A stretch of DNA of 64,000 bases, taken from contig NW_019091461.1 of assembly GCF_001949145.1 (NCBI RefSeq), forward strand, positions 248,001 to 312,000, read 5' to 3'. The notes under the pieces were generated by a model. That model did no database searches. It was not told where the DNA came from and saw only the letters and a list, made by a program, of their open reading frames with translations. Origin of the DNA: Acanthaster planci (Eukaryota > Echinodermata > Asteroidea > Valvatida > Acanthasteridae). Positions 49,901 to 61,202 of this stretch are shown here, in pieces (position 1 is the stretch's first letter; the number at the start of each line of letters is the position of its first letter). The position numbers and the translations under genes were made by a program.

Positions 49901-52900
49901 ATGAAAAGTGGCATATCGAGAAAATCAAGTTTAAACATCGATCAACTGCCTTTTTTTGTTAATAACTGTTTCGTTTTGCAAATTAATGGGATTACAAGGG
50001 GTATGTTATTTAAGAAATATTTCATTTTTCTTCCAGCTTTGACTGTAAATATATGGCTAGTTTCAAAATTATGATGTAACCTGGAAAATTTGAATTTCAA
50101 GTTAGGCTACTTTGCCATTAAAGGGCCGTGTGGGGCTTGTGCAGGATTGGTTATTCCTTTCTCAACTGATAGATTTGTTAGGTTCTCAATCTGCTTATTT
50201 CCTTCTCAATTAAAGGCTTACAGATAAGACCACCAGCCCTCTTCTGCAACAGATATATTCATTAAGCTCAGTCACATGGTGTTCTGGCAAATCCCAGTCA
50301 TGATTTCTATCTGGCATGGATGCTTATGTCACAAGTCTAACATATATGTGCACATGCACGATGATGCACACAGTGCAGCTGGAACATGCAGTGTGACATT
50401 GGGCATGTAGAAGGAGAGTATTACTTTGGCCACCTCCTCATCAGACGCACCTCCTCATCAGTTGAAAAGAGCCATGTTGGTCAGGCGCATTCATTTTGTT
50501 GGTAGCAATGCGACTGCAATGCTTGGGCTTCCTGGTCGTTTGTGAACCAGCGATGTGCAGTTAGGACCAAAAGATCCTCCTTTGCTTAGGAAAAAGCACC
50601 CTGTCTTAGTCCAGCTCAAGGCCCATACTTTTTGGCTTCTTGTGTAGTGTCTCATCATCATGCTGGGCATAGACCCATGAATGTTCCCATGGATTCACCC
50701 AGATTTAGTTTGAACTCAGCTCAGATATCTCATACATATGAAGTAAGGTCGGGTGCCCAGTCTCATGGACATTTCAGTGCCATTGGTTGTGGAATCAGTG
50801 CATGCAATGCATGTCTGTCAAGATGGTGGTGTGAGATCCAAGAGCTCCCTCACTCATCCATACATTTAGAGTCTGTTTAGAGGTCATTGTGTGACCTGGA
50901 AATAAGAGTCAACAATGGGCATTCCTAGTAACACTAAGACGCATTAGTAGGAGGAGTTAGGATGGGACATCACATTCATCAATTTGGTTTGCAAATTGTC
51001 ACTCTCATGAGCTTGATCTTTTAACCATCAGGCAATATAAGAGGTCATTTTTCCTTGAAGTCCCTTTTAATTGGAAAGCAGTTCACATTTGTGTCACAAA
51101 ACTTATGTTGGCAGGAAGCCAATCCCATTTTGATCAAAAGCCAGATTAAAATCCAACCCGTCCACCTGTTTGTCTCTTTTGTCAAATGCAGTTGGACAAG
51201 ATGGCCACCCGGAGTGACAATGTCACCCATCATTCCCAATAAAACACGGCAGCTAAGCATTTCTGAAAAGGTCATGCCAGACAGATCCACGGCTTCATGC
51301 TCTCATTTTTATGTGTGTTACTAAGGAACCCAAGGATAGCAAGCTAAGGAAGATGGGAGTTCAATTCCTGAGTTGTAATTGGCAGGAAGTTCATATAATG
51401 ACCTCCAGGGTAGTCTGAATTATTCCCAGGTTTCTAAAACCAGAGGTATTGTGCTCACTGAAGGTTTGCCATGGCAAACACATCTGAAGGGGATTCAAAT
51501 CTGCATGATCACTCTTTTCTATTAATGCATTCATGTAATGTACAATGACTTTTACACGTTTTTCACCCAGAAGATTTGAAAAGTTCAAATACAATTCATT
51601 CATGGAACATGCAGTTTACTTCAATTCGTTAATTTAAAAAAAGCTCAAAAAAAATTATTCTGTACTTTTGGCAGGAGATTAAATTTTCATGATTGCTTTT
51701 CTTTTGTCTAAGTGAAGTTCTTTCTGATGAAGCTGTCAGTATTAAAATTAAGAATTGAAGTTTGCACATTTTGCCATTAAAAAAGAGTTTTTTCTTTTAT
51801 TTTTCAGTTTTTCATCATTGTCAATCACTATTTACTGAGATCCAGATTTTTTCATTTGTTTGCAAAACGTGATTGCTTATGTCAAGCTGGAATGTTAAAA
51901 ATGGGCATTTTGAATGTTGCAAATAACAATTTTTCTTTGGTATCTAGCATGGGGCTTTAAATAGCTTCATTATATTTTTAAATTTTTATAGTAGCAAAAC
52001 CCCACACATAATGAGGGAACAAGGTTTAACATGTATACTTCGCTGCATGCAAAAAAATGTGAATTTTAATCGTTTTTTATAATCTGCACTAAAGTTTTTC
52101 ATTTATAACTTTACACCATGCTTATAACGGCCATGAAATGATGGTTTGGTTAGCAGTGAGCATACATGAAATACACTGTGTAGCACTGTAACACAGGGGA
52201 ACCAAGGCTTGATCTATTTGACTGACTTGTCTTGGTGTTGTATGATGGCTTCTTGTAAGTATCCTCCCTTCCTAGGATTGGATGGTAGCCCTTCCTTGTT
52301 CCACAAGCTTGTGCACAGTGTGCTGATTGGTCGTTCAGTAATTCCCAAATTGTTTATGGCACTCCGAGCAGAACAACAGAGGATGTGTTTTTTGGTACTC
52401 ACTGCATAGGCGCGCGTTTATGATGGAGATCAGTGGCACGTTTGACACAGAGCATGCTCAGTACACGTAACAAATTTATTCCTTAATGTGTGGCCTTTGC
52501 ATACACACAGAACGCGTGCAAGAATCCGCTTGGAAAACTTACTACCATCTGTCTTTCTTTTGCCGCTTGGGGGTGCACTTCAACTCGAGGCTAATCAGCG
52601 CTTAACAGACAATTTCTTGTAGAGTTTTTTTTCTGCACTTGGCCAGCAGGATAGGCACCAATCTTGGCCCCAGTTGTCCTTCTTTTTTTTATTTCATTTT
52701 TGTACTATCCCCAGGCGAACATCCATCTCAGGACACTGGAAAGCAAACACAGGATCAGCAGTTGTGGAGCAAATAGCCATGACAGAAAGGTATTAAAGAA
52801 ATCACTTCTGTAAACATGCCCCACAGCTCTATGCATGTCTCTATTCTCATGTTTAATCTGTTCAACCATCCATAAACAATTAACCCAATCGTCCCCTCCT

Positions 52901-55900
52901 CAAATCACACTTTTGTGAACGCCAACATTGATGGACCTCCCATTTGTACATATTGTTCGTACTTGTAACTTTTAACTTTTAACTTTTAGTGAAGGGTAAC
53001 CTTAAGATTTATACTCATTTTTCCAATCATGTACACACCCACTCCATGATTGGTCCACCCACTAAAGCATGCTCTTAACTTTGTGACTGACAACTACCCG
53101 TCCTTGCAGTCACCCATCGGCCAGCCCCCAACCCTCTTCTGAACTTGTGCTGCGTCTAGATCTTGTTGGGGAAGGGGGCAAATTTTTTTTCCCCTAAAAC
53201 AGTTGTCTCCATTTTTCATCTGTAAAGAATCCTCGACCCCTCATCAAGAAAGGTCGTGTTCTACCATTTCCTAATGACACCATCAATTCCTTTGAAAAAA
53301 AGAAAAGAAATTGGCGACACTTTCCTGAGATGGGTGACTTCCTCCATCCCTCTTCCCCACCCCCTGTTATACCATTGTCATGAACTCATTATTACGTTGC
53401 CCGCTTATCCCCTAACCAAGTACTCCTCTTGTGCATATTCATTTTGATATTGATACGATTTGTCCATTATGCAGATTCAAGTTATGGGTTGATGAATGCT
53501 CGGAGTTGTTTGGTGGCTTGGACGTCCTAGCAGTTGAAGCAATTCACGGCAAAGATGGCAAAGATTACATAATCGAGGTATGTATAGATCAGATCTCCTC
53601 AATCTGTAGAGGAAACTAAAACAGAAACTTTCAGACAAGGTGTTGCAAGGAATTAAATTTATTAAACATGACCTCTAAATTCACATGAACATTTTCTTCC
53701 TTTAATGAGAAGCAGACTAAGATCTTCTTTGTGGCAAGTTACTTTCAATGCATGACAACGATTTTAGTTGTTTCCATTATTTTCAACGATAACAATGATA
53801 ATAATATAACACATTTATAGAGCCTATTTCAGAGCTAATAGGCTTTCAGTGCACTTTTCACCATGCTTACTCAGCCCAAAACATAGCCATGAACTATCCC
53901 AGCTCGCTGGGCAGTGTACATTCATCGTTGCAACATTTGCAGGTGTTACCAGGTTAATCAATTAAAATAACTCACCCTCCCCTCATAGGGACAGTGAAGT
54001 ACCCATTTATGCTCCCAGGAGCATAGAGGCAAATTTTGTGCAAGGTCAAGACATATGCCATATCGAAGACACTGAACCCCAGCCCGTTGATCAGAAGTAA
54101 CAAAGCATAACCCATGGCCACACTTGCTCATTTTTGGCAAAACTACCCTTTTTGGTGATAGTATAAGGGTCTGGAATGTACTTTAAATGTTTGTCAACAT
54201 GTTTCATGCCTGTAGGTGAATGATTCTTCTATGTCATTGCTTGGAGAAAACCCAGAGGATGATCGGAAACAGATCGCTGATCTCGTGATTCAAAAGATGC
54301 ACGCTACTCACCTAGCAAACTCCATCAGGTAAGGATGTGTTCTAAATGGGCTTGCAGAGCCACAACTACGCCTTACGTCAGCCTGTAGCTGTCACTGGTG
54401 GATCCAAGGGGCCAAGCATGGCTCCAAAAAATCCAGCCAAATTTCCTTCTGAGTTCTTTTTTTTTTCAAAAATTTTGGGGGGATTGTGTCTCTTCCCTCC
54501 CTTTCAAAAGTGTGGAAAAAGCTGGAACATGTTTGCCACCCCCCCCCAAATGGGTCTTGCCCCACCCACCCCCAAAATGTCAGGTTCTTGATCTCCTCTT
54601 GTTACCTGTGTTTTTAACTGAAACAAATGTAGACTTAGTACTGGACAAAAGATTTGGACATGGGCCGCGTCCAAAAGTTATGGCTGGGGCTTAACATATG
54701 ATGTGCCCCTATGGAAGCCCTAGCAACCACTTCTCATAGTTGCATGTGTCATACTCAGCCACAGCCAGTTGATGCCAAGGCGGCCACTGTGTCAGTATCA
54801 TCTATGTCACAATTGAGTCCATCAGGAGTTTCACAAGTCCCTTCACAAATGCACTCACAAGGATTAGGAGGAATAGAGCATAGCAGCGAGAGAGAGAGAG
54901 CTAGCTAGCTTGCTAGCTTCTGGTCATACCCAGGGTAATGTCTCACAAGACTTGTATATGGGGAATATGTCTCACTAGACTTGTATTTGGAGAAGCGACA
55001 GTCGCATATTTTTCCGAAGGGAAGTTGGACCTAATACACTTGCAGGTTTTCAAATGAATGCCACATGTGAATAAATCACCTTCGATTGTTTCCAGTCAGT
55101 GTAAATGCATTACCTTTTTCCTTCCTTGTAAATCAAACCTGATGTTGCCATTAGGATGTCATTCTTTGATTTGAGTGGACACTGCTTAATGGTCCCTAAG
55201 ACAGGGTCACCAGTGGGACTTGTTATCAATCAATTAGGTTGTGACACTGTCTTACCTGCCATATATCATATCTTCAAACCACAATCAATTTGGCAGGCAC
55301 AAGGTAGTTTGAGCCACTTGGGAATGGGCGTGGTTTTAGTCAGAATCTCTGGGTTCACTTAACATCCTATCAGCACTTTGAAAAAATATTTAGCAGCATC
55401 AATCTTTAAGTAATTTGACTGGCTGATGTCTTGTGGAATGAATAAAGGGATACTGAAATAGGCATGTCTATAGTCTACACCTTACATACTCTTAACTAAG
55501 TAAGAAAGTCAGTACCCTTCAACATGTAACATGTTGTGTCATATACTTTGCACAACCTGCTTTCTGGAAAGAAGATTGTGTTGTCTTATTCATTCCAAGA
55601 TTTTCTTTCCAGTGAGCTTTCATGAATTAATCAGCCTGTGCAGACCTTTCACAGGGCCATGTCATCAACACGGCCAGGGCTGCCACCCCTTCCCTGCCCC
55701 ACCCCTCAGCCATCCTCTGCTACAGAGATCTATGTCATGTGCCCCTCCCCCATCATTTTGCCTCCTTGGCATTTAGTGTTTTGACTAAGGATTGCACTAG
55801 ATTCCACCTGAATATCTCTTTACCCCCAACTGACACCAGTCCTTTGATAATTTATTCTATTTGATTTATACACTTGTCAGTTTATTCTTCTTGTCACTGA

Positions 55901-56183
55901 TAGCAAAACTACATCTGGATCAAATCTCCTGGGGCCCCTGGTTACCTCCAACAACCCCAGCCCTCAGAAATCTGGTCCCCAGACTCCTGGCACACCCAAG
56001 AGCACAACCCCTACATCCACACCTCAAAAGAGCCAGTCTGCCACCCCGACCAAGAACATGGCTCAAGGAGGAGCCGCAGCTCATGGAACCTCGCCCTTGC
56101 CAACTAAAGTCACACCCACAGAAGAGGAGGACACTTTCAAGAATCTAAAGAAAACTTTTGCCAACATTTTTGGAGACCTGTGA
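46927..56183 (+). CDS. SYN: Synapsin, 3' half (six exons; 5' exons outside the window)
   Basis: Synapsins are peripheral proteins of synaptic vesicles that tether them in the reserve pool; the central C domain has an ATP-grasp-like fold. CDS exons: 46927-46989, 48195-48337, 52715-52789, 53475-53577, 54216-54328, 55904-56183. All junctions are GT-AG and the phases (0, 2, 2, 0, 2) join without a frame break. The visible product is 258 residues: the latter half of domain C, starting just before GHAHAGMGK and including [41 protein letters not shown] and [14 protein letters not shown]; then a Ser/Thr/Pro/Gln-rich linker; then a C-terminal [18 protein letters not shown] resembling synapsin domain E. 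Domains A, B and the first half of C must be encoded left of the window. Its intron before 46927 hosts the TIMP array. Identity is very secure; the linker may have further alternative exons. Confidence 0.95.
48195..48337 (+). CDS. SYN: Synapsin exon: [12 protein letters not shown] to KAFM
   Basis: 143 bases, entering in phase 0 and leaving in phase 2 (AT|GTGAGT). It encodes [14 protein letters not shown], then [18 protein letters not shown] and YKAFM, collinear with domain C of animal synapsins. The final Met codon is completed by the G that opens the exon at 52715. Confidence 0.95.
52361..52607 (+). repeat. Dispersed repeat, copy 2 (synapsin intron)
   Basis: Same orientation as the copy at 400-640 and lying about 100 bases before a synapsin exon. 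The class is unknown. Confidence 0.7.
52715..52789 (+). CDS. SYN: Synapsin exon: [15 protein letters not shown]
   Basis: 75 bases with acceptor CTATCCCCAG and donor AG|GTATTA. It encodes [20 protein letters not shown] followed by AMTE and part of Arg, the most invariant stretch of domain C (vertebrate RTSVSGNWKTNTGSA). It lies about 100 bases downstream of a dispersed repeat copy ending near 52607. Confidence 0.95.
53475..53577 (+). CDS. SYN: Synapsin exon: [16 protein letters not shown]
   Basis: 103 bases; acceptor TTATGCAG, donor GAG|GTATGT. It encodes [16 protein letters not shown], then [18 protein letters not shown]. The acidic FGGLD...EAIHGKDG...IIE segment corresponds to the region of the ATP-grasp-like fold that coordinates metal-nucleotide in synapsins. 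Confidence 0.95.
54216..54328 (+). CDS. SYN: Synapsin exon: end of domain C
   Basis: 113 bases; acceptor GCCTGTAG, donor AG|GTAAGG. It encodes [18 protein letters not shown] and [18 protein letters not shown], matching vertebrate VVGSSMPLIGDHQDEDKQ...ELVVNKM. It ends domain C; the next known exon begins 1.6 kb further on. Confidence 0.93.
54395..54602. repeat. Diverged GGATCC-ended MITE-like copy (synapsin intron)
   Basis: Starts GGTGGATCCAAGGGGCC, has C- and T-runs inside and ends near TTCTTGATCTCC, the same plan as 3628-3862 and 57799-58058. It lies 70 bases downstream of a synapsin exon. Confidence 0.35.
54711..54908 (+). other. Possible alternative synapsin linker exon (weak)
   Basis: Between two synapsin exons lies an open frame rich in S, Q and P (fragments such as [16 protein letters not shown] and [14 protein letters not shown]), reminiscent of synapsin domain D linkers. 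No convincing donor was found in frame before the stop, which lies in a GA/CTAG simple repeat (about 54888-54920). It may equally be chance. Confidence 0.15.
55904..56183 (+). CDS. SYN: Synapsin terminal exon: Ser/Thr/Pro linker and E-type C terminus
   Basis: 280 bases ending in TGA at 56181-56183. It completes a Ser codon split with the previous exon, then encodes a low-complexity linker rich in S, T, P, Q and K (e.g. [20 protein letters not shown]) and ends [20 protein letters not shown]. That ending resembles the conserved synapsin domain E (short amphipathic segment plus FGD). The TP and SP sites in the linker could be proline-directed kinase targets; this is inference only. Confidence 0.92.
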
Positions 56184-57111
56184 GTTGGATCAGTACGACT
56201 CATTTTTCTGAATTCGGTTTGAAACTTTTTAGAGACTGCATGGTAGGTGGGCTGTTACATCTATCAGTTTCCTATTGGTCCTGAAAATCAACAGCAATAA
56301 TTTACGTAATACAGTGTATGTAAGTAATAGAGATCTGAGATAAGATAATTCTGAAAAACGTTTTGAAAGTTCCAACCCTTGCCACACGTGAGGCAAACCT
56401 AAAACAGCAGAACTGATGGAAGCTAGCTGCTTTTAAGCTGGCGTCTTAAATCTGTGCTTGTTCCTCTCAGGATATGAGGGACAGAAGATGATGAAAAGTT
56501 TGCTGTCAAGAAAGCAGCCTGTCTCGGAAATCCCCCCCCCCCCAGTATTTGTAAGACAAAAGAAAAGAACATTTTTGGAAAGTTTGTTGTTGGTGGTTAA
56601 ACAAATTCTCCATATATTTTGCTTGTATTTTTGTTGTCTTTGAACCCCTCCTTGCAGTGGTAGGGCATATCATCATGGGACATAGATTATAATTATATAT
56701 CATTGATGTTGAAGAATCCTTTACCTGAGAGTGGACTCTTACCAGACATATTAAGCCAGTCAGACTTTTTCACTCAGTACCTCCTCATTGTTTGCTTGGG
56801 GAACTTGAAACAGTTTCAAGCAACTGAAGTGTGAATTGAGGCAAGTAATTACTAATTTTATATTAATTCAAGGAAAACTATGTAGTCTCCTTTTTATTTG
56901 TGAATTTATTTTTGTTTTATTATTTTTTTTCACTTTTTATTTTTTTGATTTTCTTTTCAGAATTGTCACTGTGCTTGGAAAGGGTTGTGCACTGTGAAAG
57001 TTTAGCAGTGAATTATTATTTAACACTTCCGTTTCTCACAAGAGATTATATTTAAGGTTTTGTTTCAACTATCAAAACATTACATTGCGAACTTCTTACC
57101 TTAAACAGTGC

Positions 57112-57128
57112 AATAAATGTAAAATAAA
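57112..57128 (+). promoter_or_regulatory. Probable synapsin polyadenylation signals
   Basis: AATAAA occurs in GTGCAATAAATG and again in GTAAAATAAAGT, about 0.93 kb downstream of the synapsin stop codon. Another ATAAAA-type signal follows near 57276. The intervening sequence is A+T-rich without a convincing gene, consistent with a long 3' UTR. Confidence 0.45.
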
Positions 57129-57798
57129 GTATATCATTTCACATGAAATGTAGTTGGAAATACAATCCCAATTTATTGTAAGTTAATTTATTGTAAGAAA
57201 TGTAAGTTTTTCTTGTGTTCAACGAAGTAAGGGTGAGCAAAGTTACAAATTAGCCAAGTGTATTTGTGTATTTTAATAAAACTGTGCTGCAGCATGTGAA
57301 TGTTAGTTTAGTATAAATTGGAACATCAAAATGTTCAAGTTTAGGTAAAATGTGAATGGATATGGTGTGTAATTGTTGTGACACCATGTAATGAATCACA
57401 TGTATGATAATCAGTCAAAGTTATGATACAATTTTTAATCCTGAAGATGCAAAATGATCACACGTTTTATGTGCTGAGTTTCAACTTTAAAATGAACACT
57501 TCAAAGTGCTGTTTATCCTGGAAGAGATAAAACCTGAAAACTGTGCAACAACATAAACCTGGCAGTTGTTAAGACGTTCAAACCAGTATCTGCCGCCCAC
57601 TGACAAATTGAGAAAAGCTTTGCATTGACTTAATACTTCTGTGGACGAAGGACCTTGAATATTTGGGTAATTTTGAAGGAATTGAAACGGACATCTTTGT
57701 AACAGTGTGACCCAGCTGATTTTATTTATTTCTGTTGCATAATTCGTATTGGAAACAAAGGAAGGTGGATTACTTCGAAATTGCATGTAGTCCCTGTA

Positions 57799-58058
57799 AG
57801 AGGCGGATCCAGGGGCATGGGGGCACACCCCCCCTCCCCGTTTTCACAAAAGAAATGAATATATAAAATGAATAAATAAAAAGAGAAGAAAAAAGGGGGA
57901 CCCAGGCCCCATAAATGTGACAAGGTCGTAAAAAGAAAAAAAAAGGACAAAAAGCATTTATGCTTCCATTTATCTAACCTCCTAAATTTTATGGCTGTGA
58001 CCCTAAACTTTTAGTTCACGCCCCCCTCCCCTTTTGGAAAATCCTGGATCCGGCCCTG
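57799..58058. mobile_element. MITE-like element with GGATCCAGG terminal inverted repeats
   Basis: The left end AGAGGCGGATCCAGG and right end CCTGGATCCGGCCCTG are inverted copies. CCTGTA directly flanks both sides (57793-57798 and 58059-58064), a likely 6-bp target-site duplication. The interior has G/C runs and an A-rich core without coding capacity. Confidence 0.6.
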
Positions 58059-58064
58059 CCTGTA

Positions 58065-60454
58065 GCCGTGAAACCTACAGGATGCTATTTGAAAAGGTGA
58101 CAAGAATATCCTGAAATGCTATTCGAGGGAAATTTCGCAGACTAAGAAAGTCCCACTCGACCAACCAGCCTCTGTGGTTAACTTGGTTTGATACAAAAAT
58201 GTTAAAAAAAAAAAAAAAAAGGACACCACACATCCACTTTACATTGCGGCAGTAGCATAGTCTTTAGGCATTGAACTCGGCTTTTGCAGTGGTTGGTAAT
58301 ATCCCTACTAGGTCTAAGGCACTTCCATAAGAGATGCACAAGGAATCTGTTTGCCTGTAAAATTCCACAGTAGCCAGGTATCTAGGAAATTCCACTGCGT
58401 TCAGTAAGTTCTTAACCTGCTCAGCTCTTTGCTCTTCATTTATAAGGCTGACATTTCCTCGTCGAACAAAACGGTTAGAGACGGTTTTAATTTTGTATTT
58501 TAAGATTTTTATTCTGCAAGATCATATTGCTTCAATTACGTTTTTGAATTTATAACTTCAAAGTGTCCAAGTGGTATTGTGTCCTTGTAGGTATTTTAAG
58601 TGTTCATATAATTAAAAAGCAATACCATATAAATACTGTAAATGTAAAATACTCATTGTGTAATTAGCGTTTGAAAATTACTCAACTACCAAAGGGTTTG
58701 TAGTGTGTTTAAAGTAATCATTAATATACTTTCCGGGCCATTTTCCATTGTAACATATAATTATCTGTGTTTATGTATGACAGTGATAATGTGGTAATGA
58801 ATTTTACACGTAGGCCTACTTAACATTGTCGCAGAAGAGTGGGTGCTCAAAACGAGAAATCTAAAAACTGGAAATTGTTCTGCTGATGGTCAGTATGCCC
58901 CTTGTTGTACATTTGGCAAATTCGTGTATTTGTGTACATTTATGTTAAGATTATTAAATTGATACTGCCTTCTGAGGTGTTGAATCGTAAAGACTATTGT
59001 AGTTAATGGTGCCTAGTCCCACCTCAACTCCTTCTTTCGTTACCAAAGTAACCCCAAGTCAGTGTTCCGTGACTGATATTAAACATCGGTTCGTTTTATA
59101 GTTAAAGTGTGAGGTCACTTTAGTTTAAACCACGCCCCCTGCGAAATAGTGCATTGATCGCCGTTTACATGGAACCGGAAGTTAACGCGCAACTTCAGCG
59201 ATTGGACCAAATGGCAGCCTGCAAATCGTGGCGCGTCCGCGAGTATGACGAAGTCACGAACCGGATGCGCTGTGTCTGGTAAAGGCTTCGCGCGTGTCGT
59301 TAATTTTGAGTGGAGAGAATTGCGCAAAATCACACAGCTTTTGTCGGAGCAAAAAATCACCTTCGATCTTTGGTAAACGCAAAGCCTGTCCCCAACAACG
59401 TTCAGGGATTTTGCGCGATGGAAGGAAACCCATCAACGCCCGTATCTGCAGCCCTGTGCCCTTTTCCCTTTCAATACCATCGCCACACATGAATTAAGCA
59501 AGATATGAGACGGAGAGACCCCCCCCCCGTTTTGTGTTGGTCTTTGTCTCACTGGAATCTGAGGAATTCTTTTCAGACATCAACAGAGGATTTGTTAGGT
59601 AATAATAGTCTAGAGTGTATATAGCGATTTGACAAGTTTGGGGGTACCTCTCATTCTCATTTCTTGCTGGGTATACCCACGTGTATTTCTTTCCTTGTGT
59701 GGTACCGGTAGTGATGTCTTATATTTTTCTAGAATTTTTTTGGGTTCGCGTTGCGAAGAAATGAATCCTTAAACGTTTTTAAAAGACCGCGCTCAGGAAA
59801 GTATGCAGATTTACAAATGCTGATGTACATGCAATTGAAAACAATTCATGATTTGACGGTTTCGAAGTTTGTGGGAAGTTTTCAACAACATCCGTGCCCT
59901 GCCGGTGGAGACTGGTTGGTTCGGAATCCAGCGTTGAAATGGTCGACCAAAAAAAAAATAATGCGTCCCCCTGGCCCTCCAGGCTATGGGCTAAGACTGG
60001 GGTAATGCCAAATATTACAGTACTTTAATTTGAGTTAAACGCTTCAGGCCCACAAGCGTGGATTTGATTTCCTTCACGAAGCCTCCGACGGAGACGAAGT
60101 TGAGTATTGGAAAACGGCCTAGGGCACGGCGATATCGATGTTAGGCAAAACAACGCCCTCTCTTGTTCAAGCACCTCCGGCAGCAAACGCGCTGCGTCGC
60201 AGGCCTGGCGAATGATGCAGTGCGCATGGAAACGGACGCACATCAGACAAAACAGATACATGTTGTTGTAAACATGTAGAGTTCGTTTCATGGGTACAAT
60301 TAGCATTCAGTTTGTGCTAATGTGTTCAAACATAACTTCAACAGAATTTTCAGCCTTGGTCTTTTCAGTTGATACAGAAATGTTGAATGACGGGTAGCCG
60401 ATTTCGCCAATTTCCAGGATGGCCTACAGGCTTTGTCAACCTTTGTGCTAAGAT
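58065..60454. other. Intergenic DNA between synapsin and the BTB-BACK gene
   Basis: The left half is A+T-rich without signals; the right half grades into the CpG-rich stretch. No exon could be supported before 60455. Confidence 0.45.
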
Positions 60455-60650
60455 ATGGACGGAGCAGAGAGCGACGGAAGCGAAGATTACTATTCTGCTT
60501 CGGAGCTCACACAGCCGATACGCGGTTGTCGTGCCACTGTTAGTCCTGGGGAAAACCCACCAGCTGAACGGCGGGCACGAGGCATTGTCAAAGGTACCTT
60601 AAGGAGTGTGTTGCCATCGATTAGAGAGGACTGGGGAGGATTAGTAGGAA
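59110..60650. promoter_or_regulatory. CpG-rich stretch, likely promoter region of the right-hand gene
   Basis: CG dinucleotides are much denser here than in the flanking A+T-rich DNA (for example around 59180-59300 and 60050-60240). It contains CCGGAAGT-type ETS motifs (about 59173-59180) and ATTGG/CCAAT motifs (about 59202). It lies 0.6-2 kb upstream of the BTB-BACK ATG. Many short open frames in it are a by-product of the base composition. Confidence 0.4.
60455..60593 (+). CDS. Candidate first coding exon, acidic N terminus
   Basis: An ATG in a CpG-rich stretch opens MDGAESDGSEDYYSASELTQ, an acidic, Ser-rich start typical of an intrinsically disordered N terminus, and the frame ends in GIVK with a donor AAAG|GTACCT in phase 1. 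It could be the 5' exon of the BTB-BACK gene: an AG at 61184-61185 would join in phase and read through the ATG at 61203, but that acceptor has a poor pyrimidine tract. Otherwise it belongs to another transcript or is not coding. Confidence 0.3.
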
Positions 60651-61202
60651 GTTATTGGACTGAACAAAATGTTTTGGTGAAACAAAGGAAAACTCAAATA
60701 TAAAGCAACGTAGGATTTGCAACGTAGGCCTACTCCTGAAAATACAGCATATCGTGTTCACTTGATATGCTTATGTTCACTCCTATCGCCTCGTCACTCG
60801 GCAACGAGGTATACTCGTGGCAGCAGGAATTACCAGCTTGAACGAAGCCTTAATTGTTTAAACATCTTTGTTATATATTTTGATTACCTCTAACAATAGT
60901 AACAATGTTTATGGAAAGTGACCGTAGCCGTTATCCTGTGGCTTCATGAACACTTGCGGCATAACTAAGGTGAAATTTCTGAGGGGCACCCAGGGATGCT
61001 TACATTCATTTCAAGAAGGTACTTAAAGCAAATTAACTGGGGCTCGTGCATATATTGTGTACATTTTAAAATTTTCAATAGGGGCAGGGCAATGATTTCG
61101 GCGAAGGACTCGTTTCTCCCTTTGTTCCCAGGCTCCAGCCATCTGATTGGACGAGCGTCTTTAATCACATGGCCATTTAGATGAGGCTTATATTCCTTTT
61201 CA

